A DNA stretch of 64,000 nucleotides, taken from NCBI RefSeq assembly GCF_003952725.1, contig NZ_CP032509.1, positions 892,001 to 956,000 on the forward strand, given 5' to 3'. The number at the start of each line of letters is the position of its first letter. The first letter of the stretch is position 1. Under the pieces are notes generated by a model, which saw only the letters and a list, made by a program, of their open reading frames with translations, did no database searches and was not told the DNA's origin. Below, one piece after another: positions 61,366 through 64,000 of this stretch. Position numbers and translations under genes: made by a program. The DNA is from Georhizobium profundi (GTDB lineage: Bacteria > Pseudomonadota > Alphaproteobacteria > Rhizobiales > Rhizobiaceae).

Positions 61366-62233
61366 TGCCGTCGAGCGCAATCCCGCAGCGGCGGCGCCGC
61401 TTGCCGACGAAGCTGCAACGGCGCCCGTTCCGGTGCGCCCTTCGGGTGTTCCGGACAAGGTTCTGCGCATCGTCGTGCCGCTCGGCATGTTCTGCCTCGC
61501 GATCCTTGCCTGGCATCTCTACGTCACCATCAACGAGGTTCCGCACTATATCCTGCCGAGCCCCGTACTTGTGGCGCAGGCCTTGTGGAACGACTGGGGT
61601 ACGCTTGCTCCGGCTCTGTTCGTCACCATCAAGATCACCTTCACGGCGCTTTTTCTGGCGCTCGTCGGCGGGGTGGGGCTTGCGATCCTTCTCGTCCAGT
61701 CGCGCTGGATCGAGCTCGCCCTCTTTCCCTTTGCGGTCATTCTCCAGGTTACGCCGATCGTCGCGATCGCGCCGCTGCTCTTGATCTATGCGTCGGACAC
61801 GCAGACGGCTTTGCTCATCTGTGCCTTCCTCGTCGCCTTCTTCCCGATCCTGTCGAACATGGTGCAGGGGCTGAAGAGCGTCGACCACAACCTGATCAAC
61901 CTCTTCGAGCTCTATGGCGCCAGCCGCTGGCAGACATTGATCCATTTGAAGATCCCGGCATCTCTGCCCTATTTCATGGCGGGCCTGCGCATTGGTGGTG
62001 GGCTGGCGCTGATCGCCGCCGTTGTTGCCGAATTTGCAGCCGGCTCCGCCGGTGCCGGTTCCGGGCTCGCCTTCCGGCTGCTTGAAAGCCAGTATCGCCT
62101 CAATATTCCGCGCCTCTTTGCTGCGCTTGTCCTATTGACGGCCACGGGCGTCGCGATTTTTGCCTTGACCTCCTTCATCTCCTGGCTCTCGCTACGGCGT
62201 TGGCACGAGAGTGCAATCCGCCGGGAGAATTGA
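61358..62233 (+). CDS. ABC transporter permease, SsuC/TauC/ThiX-like
   Basis: 291 residues with six likely membrane spans after a 35-residue Ala-rich cytoplasmic N-terminus, and the permease loop FELYGASRWQTLIHLKIPASLPYFMAGLRI. ATG 61358 (GGAGG 8 nt upstream) is used rather than GTG 61343. It overlaps the ATPase gene and is itself overlapped by the amidohydrolase ATG (TGATG), so the transporter and deaminase are translationally coupled. Confidence 0.92.
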   Translation: MADAVERNPAAAAPLADEAATAPVPVRPSGVPDKVLRIVVPLGMFCLAILAWHLYVTINEVPHYILPSPVLVAQALWNDWGTLAPALFVTIKITFTALFLALVGGVGLAILLVQSRWIELALFPFAVILQVTPIVAIAPLLLIYASDTQTALLICAFLVAFFPILSNMVQGLKSVDHNLINLFELYGASRWQTLIHLKIPASLPYFMAGLRIGGGLALIAAVVAEFAAGSAGAGSGLAFRLLESQYRLNIPRLFAALVLLTATGVAIFALTSFISWLSLRRWHESAIRREN

Positions 62234-63579
62234 TGACCGCCACGACTGCAACCGGGGCAAGCCGTCTTGTCCTGAGAAACGCGCGTCTGCCGGATGCGCT
62301 TGCCGGAAAACCGACATCCGGCGCAGTGCCGCGCGTCGACATCACCATCGCGGGTGGTCTTGTCACTGCCATCGAGCCCTCGCCAAAGGATGGTGCCGAC
62401 GGGCTTAATGAAGCGGGCGCCGAAATCCACGACATGCGCGACGGGCTCGTGCTGCCTGCTTTCGTCGACATCCACACCCATCTCGACAAGGGCCATATCT
62501 GGCCCCGCAAGCCAAACCCCGATGGGACATGGATGAACGCGCTGCTTTCGGTCGCCGAAGATCGCGAGCGGCACTGGTCTGCGTCCGATGTCGAGCGGCG
62601 CATGGAATTCTCGCTTGCTGCGGCTTACGCGCATGGCACCGCGGCGATCCGAACCCATCTCGATAGCGCCCCGCCGCAGCACGGCATCACCTGGGACGTG
62701 TTCGAGAAGGTGCGCGAGCGCTGGGCCGACCGCATCGAGCTGCAGGGTGTGTCACTGCTCGGGCCGGACCATCTGCTCGACAAGGCTATCGTGACGGAGG
62801 TTGCCCGCCGCACCAAAGCCGGCAAAGGCGTCATGGGCGGCGCGATCGCCGATCATCCCGAGACGCGTCAGGCAATGCGCAACGTCGTGGAAGCGGCCGG
62901 CGAGGCTGGGCTTGATCTCGACATCCATTGCGACGAGACCGGAAGCCCGGACGCGTCCGCGCTCTACTGGCTTGCCGATGCGGTGATCGAACTTGGCTAC
63001 ACGGGCCGTGTCGCCGCAGGTCACTGCTGCGCGCTCGCCGTGCAGGACGAGACGACGTTCAACAAAACGGTCGAGCGCGTTGCAAAGGCCGGGGTCGCTG
63101 TCATCTCGCTGCCGATGTGCAACATGTATCTCCAGGATCGCGGCGAGAGCGGCGGGCGCAAGACGCCCCGCTGGCGCGGTGTCGCGCCGTTGCGCGAGCT
63201 GGCGGAAGCCGGCGTGCCTGTCGCCATTGCGTCCGACAACACGCGCGACCCGTTCTATGCCTATGGCGACCTCGACGGCATCGAGGTGCTGCGGGAGGGC
63301 GCGCGCATCCTCCATTTCGATCATCCGGCCGATGAAGCCTGGGCCTGGACCCAGAGCATGGGTGCCTGGCCTGCACGTTTCGCCGGCATGGCGACGCGCG
63401 CCGAAGTCGTCGTCGGCGCACCGGCCGATCTCGTTCTTCTTTCCGCGCGCAGCTGGTCGGAGATGATGGCGCGCCCGCAGTCCGATCGAAAGATCATGCG
63501 GGCCGGCCGTATCATTGATGCAAAATTGCCCGACTACCGCGACCTCGACGATCTCATGGGAGACACATCATGGACCTGA
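62233..63579 (+). CDS. cytosine deaminase-like amidohydrolase
   Basis: 448 residues of the metal-dependent amidohydrolase superfamily, CodA-like branch. Seen: DIHTHLDKGHIWPR (metal His-x-His), LDLDIHCDETGSPD, VAAGHCCALAVQ and SDNTRDPFYAYGDLDGIEVL, the expected metal and catalytic Asp/Glu positions, plus a C-terminal beta domain (GAPADLVLLSARSWSEMMARP). It would deaminate a pyrimidine or related aminoheterocycle imported by the preceding ABC transporter. ATG 62233 overlaps the permease stop; the next gene starts before its end. Confidence 0.9.
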   Translation: MTATTATGASRLVLRNARLPDALAGKPTSGAVPRVDITIAGGLVTAIEPSPKDGADGLNEAGAEIHDMRDGLVLPAFVDIHTHLDKGHIWPRKPNPDGTWMNALLSVAEDRERHWSASDVERRMEFSLAAAYAHGTAAIRTHLDSAPPQHGITWDVFEKVRERWADRIELQGVSLLGPDHLLDKAIVTEVARRTKAGKGVMGGAIADHPETRQAMRNVVEAAGEAGLDLDIHCDETGSPDASALYWLADAVIELGYTGRVAAGHCCALAVQDETTFNKTVERVAKAGVAVISLPMCNMYLQDRGESGGRKTPRWRGVAPLRELAEAGVPVAIASDNTRDPFYAYGDLDGIEVLREGARILHFDHPADEAWAWTQSMGAWPARFAGMATRAEVVVGAPADLVLLSARSWSEMMARPQSDRKIMRAGRIIDAKLPDYRDLDDLMGDTSWT

Positions 63580-64000
63580 CCGGCTTTCGTGCGGCGCTTG
63601 GCGATATCCCGATCGAAGATCACCCGAAGCTCGTGCAGCAGAAGAGCCGCGATCACTATTGGTATTCGCCAATCCTGAAGGCGCAGCTCGACCAGGTTAC
63701 GGCCGATCTCGTCGTCATGCCGCGCAGTGTCGAGGATGTCGTGACGGTCCTTGCCGCTGCTTACAAGTTCGATGTTCCGATCACGCCGCGGGGCGCCGGC
63801 ACCGGCAATTACGGCCAGGCCATGCCGCTTGCGGGCGGGGCCATGCTTGATCTGAAGAACATGGACAAGGTGCTGGAGATCAAGCCGGATCGCGTGCGGG
63901 CCGAAGCCGGTGCGATCATGGTGAAGATGGACGAGGAGACGAAGGCTGCCGTTGGGGCCGAGCTGCGGTTCCACCCCTCCACCTATCGCATGGCGACGAT
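63570..64000 (+). CDS. FAD-binding oxidoreductase (FAD_binding_4/GlcD-like), 5' part only
   Basis: The first about 143 residues of a gene that runs off the window. It contains the PCMH-type FAD-binding segment: VVMPRSVEDVVTVLAAAYKFDVPITPRGAGTGNYGQAMPLAGG then MLDLKNMDKVLEIKPDRVRAEAGAIM. This family includes glycolate and D-lactate oxidases and other FAD-linked dehydrogenases. It overlaps the deaminase gene end by 10 bp, so it belongs to the same operon. The catalytic C-terminal part is not visible. Confidence 0.88.
   Translation, partial: MDLTGFRAALGDIPIEDHPKLVQQKSRDHYWYSPILKAQLDQVTADLVVMPRSVEDVVTVLAAAYKFDVPITPRGAGTGNYGQAMPLAGGAMLDLKNMDKVLEIKPDRVRAEAGAIMVKMDEETKAAVGAELRFHPSTYRMAT

Overview
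This 64 kb window looks like chromosome or a large replicon of a GC-rich alphaproteobacterium of the order Hyphomicrobiales (Rhizobiales). That placement is inferred from gene content: a smoEFGK-S/mtlK polyol locus, a FixK-like Crp/Fnr regulator beside a P1B-5 metal ATPase, an EcfG-type sigma factor with a GGAAC-N16-CGTT promoter, a TGA-N9-TCA iron-responsive operator, and many ABC and TTT transporters. I saw no tRNA, rRNA, CRISPR array or phage.

Layout. 0-1.5 kb: end of a 2-hydroxyacid dehydrogenase/RraA-family operon. 1.5-5.2 kb: siderophore uptake unit (TonB-dependent receptor, FhuF-like ferric reductase, small membrane protein) behind a RirA-type operator. 5.2-6.4 kb: HI0933-family flavoprotein. 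6.5-17.8 kb: sugar-alcohol operon on the minus strand (SorC-type regulator, smoE, smoF, smoG, smoK, smoS, mtlK, HAD phosphatase, FGGY kinase); smoF is split by a complete 1,342-bp IS3-family element with a 5-bp target duplication. 17.9-21.5 kb: PHO box and phosphonate-type ABC transporter (phnDCEE). 21.6-26.5 kb: FadR/GntR regulator, a frameshifted dihydroxyphthalate decarboxylase-like gene, and a tctCBA tripartite transporter. 26.5-32.4 kb: AcoR-type sigma-54 activator with a well-matched sigma-54 promoter and clustered palindromic sites driving an SDR, a zinc-type alcohol dehydrogenase and a flavin monooxygenase. 32.4-37 kb: GMC oxidoreductase, acyl-CoA dehydrogenase, gpmI.

37-42 kb: a microaerobic-type island, with two tandem universal stress proteins flanking a P1B-5 ATPase that carries a hemerythrin-like tail, FixK/FNR boxes, and a FixK-like regulator. 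42-48.3 kb: an exopolysaccharide module, comprising a secreted GH18 enzyme, a Wza/ExoF-like export protein, and a 1,136-residue membrane protein fusing GH18-like, NodB-type deacetylase and processive GT2 domains. 48.3-54.3 kb: a FixJ-like regulator with a degenerate receiver, the EcfG-like sigma factor, and small stress-type genes (BON, DUF6894, TIGR02587/TIGR02588, Crp/Fnr, 3-methyladenine glycosylase). 54.5-58 kb: cupin-like protein, lipid-linked glycan flippase, FemAB/CelD-like GNAT protein. 58-64 kb: creatininase and RidA divergent from a NitT/TauT-type ABC transporter, a cytosine-deaminase-like amidohydrolase and a FAD oxidoreductase cut by the window end.

The strongest observations are the IS disruption of the polyol permease at its EAA loop, the three-domain polysaccharide synthase module, the AcoR/sigma-54 regulon with visible cis elements, the FixJ-like protein lacking its phosphorylation residues, and the FixK-box island around the P1B-5 ATPase.
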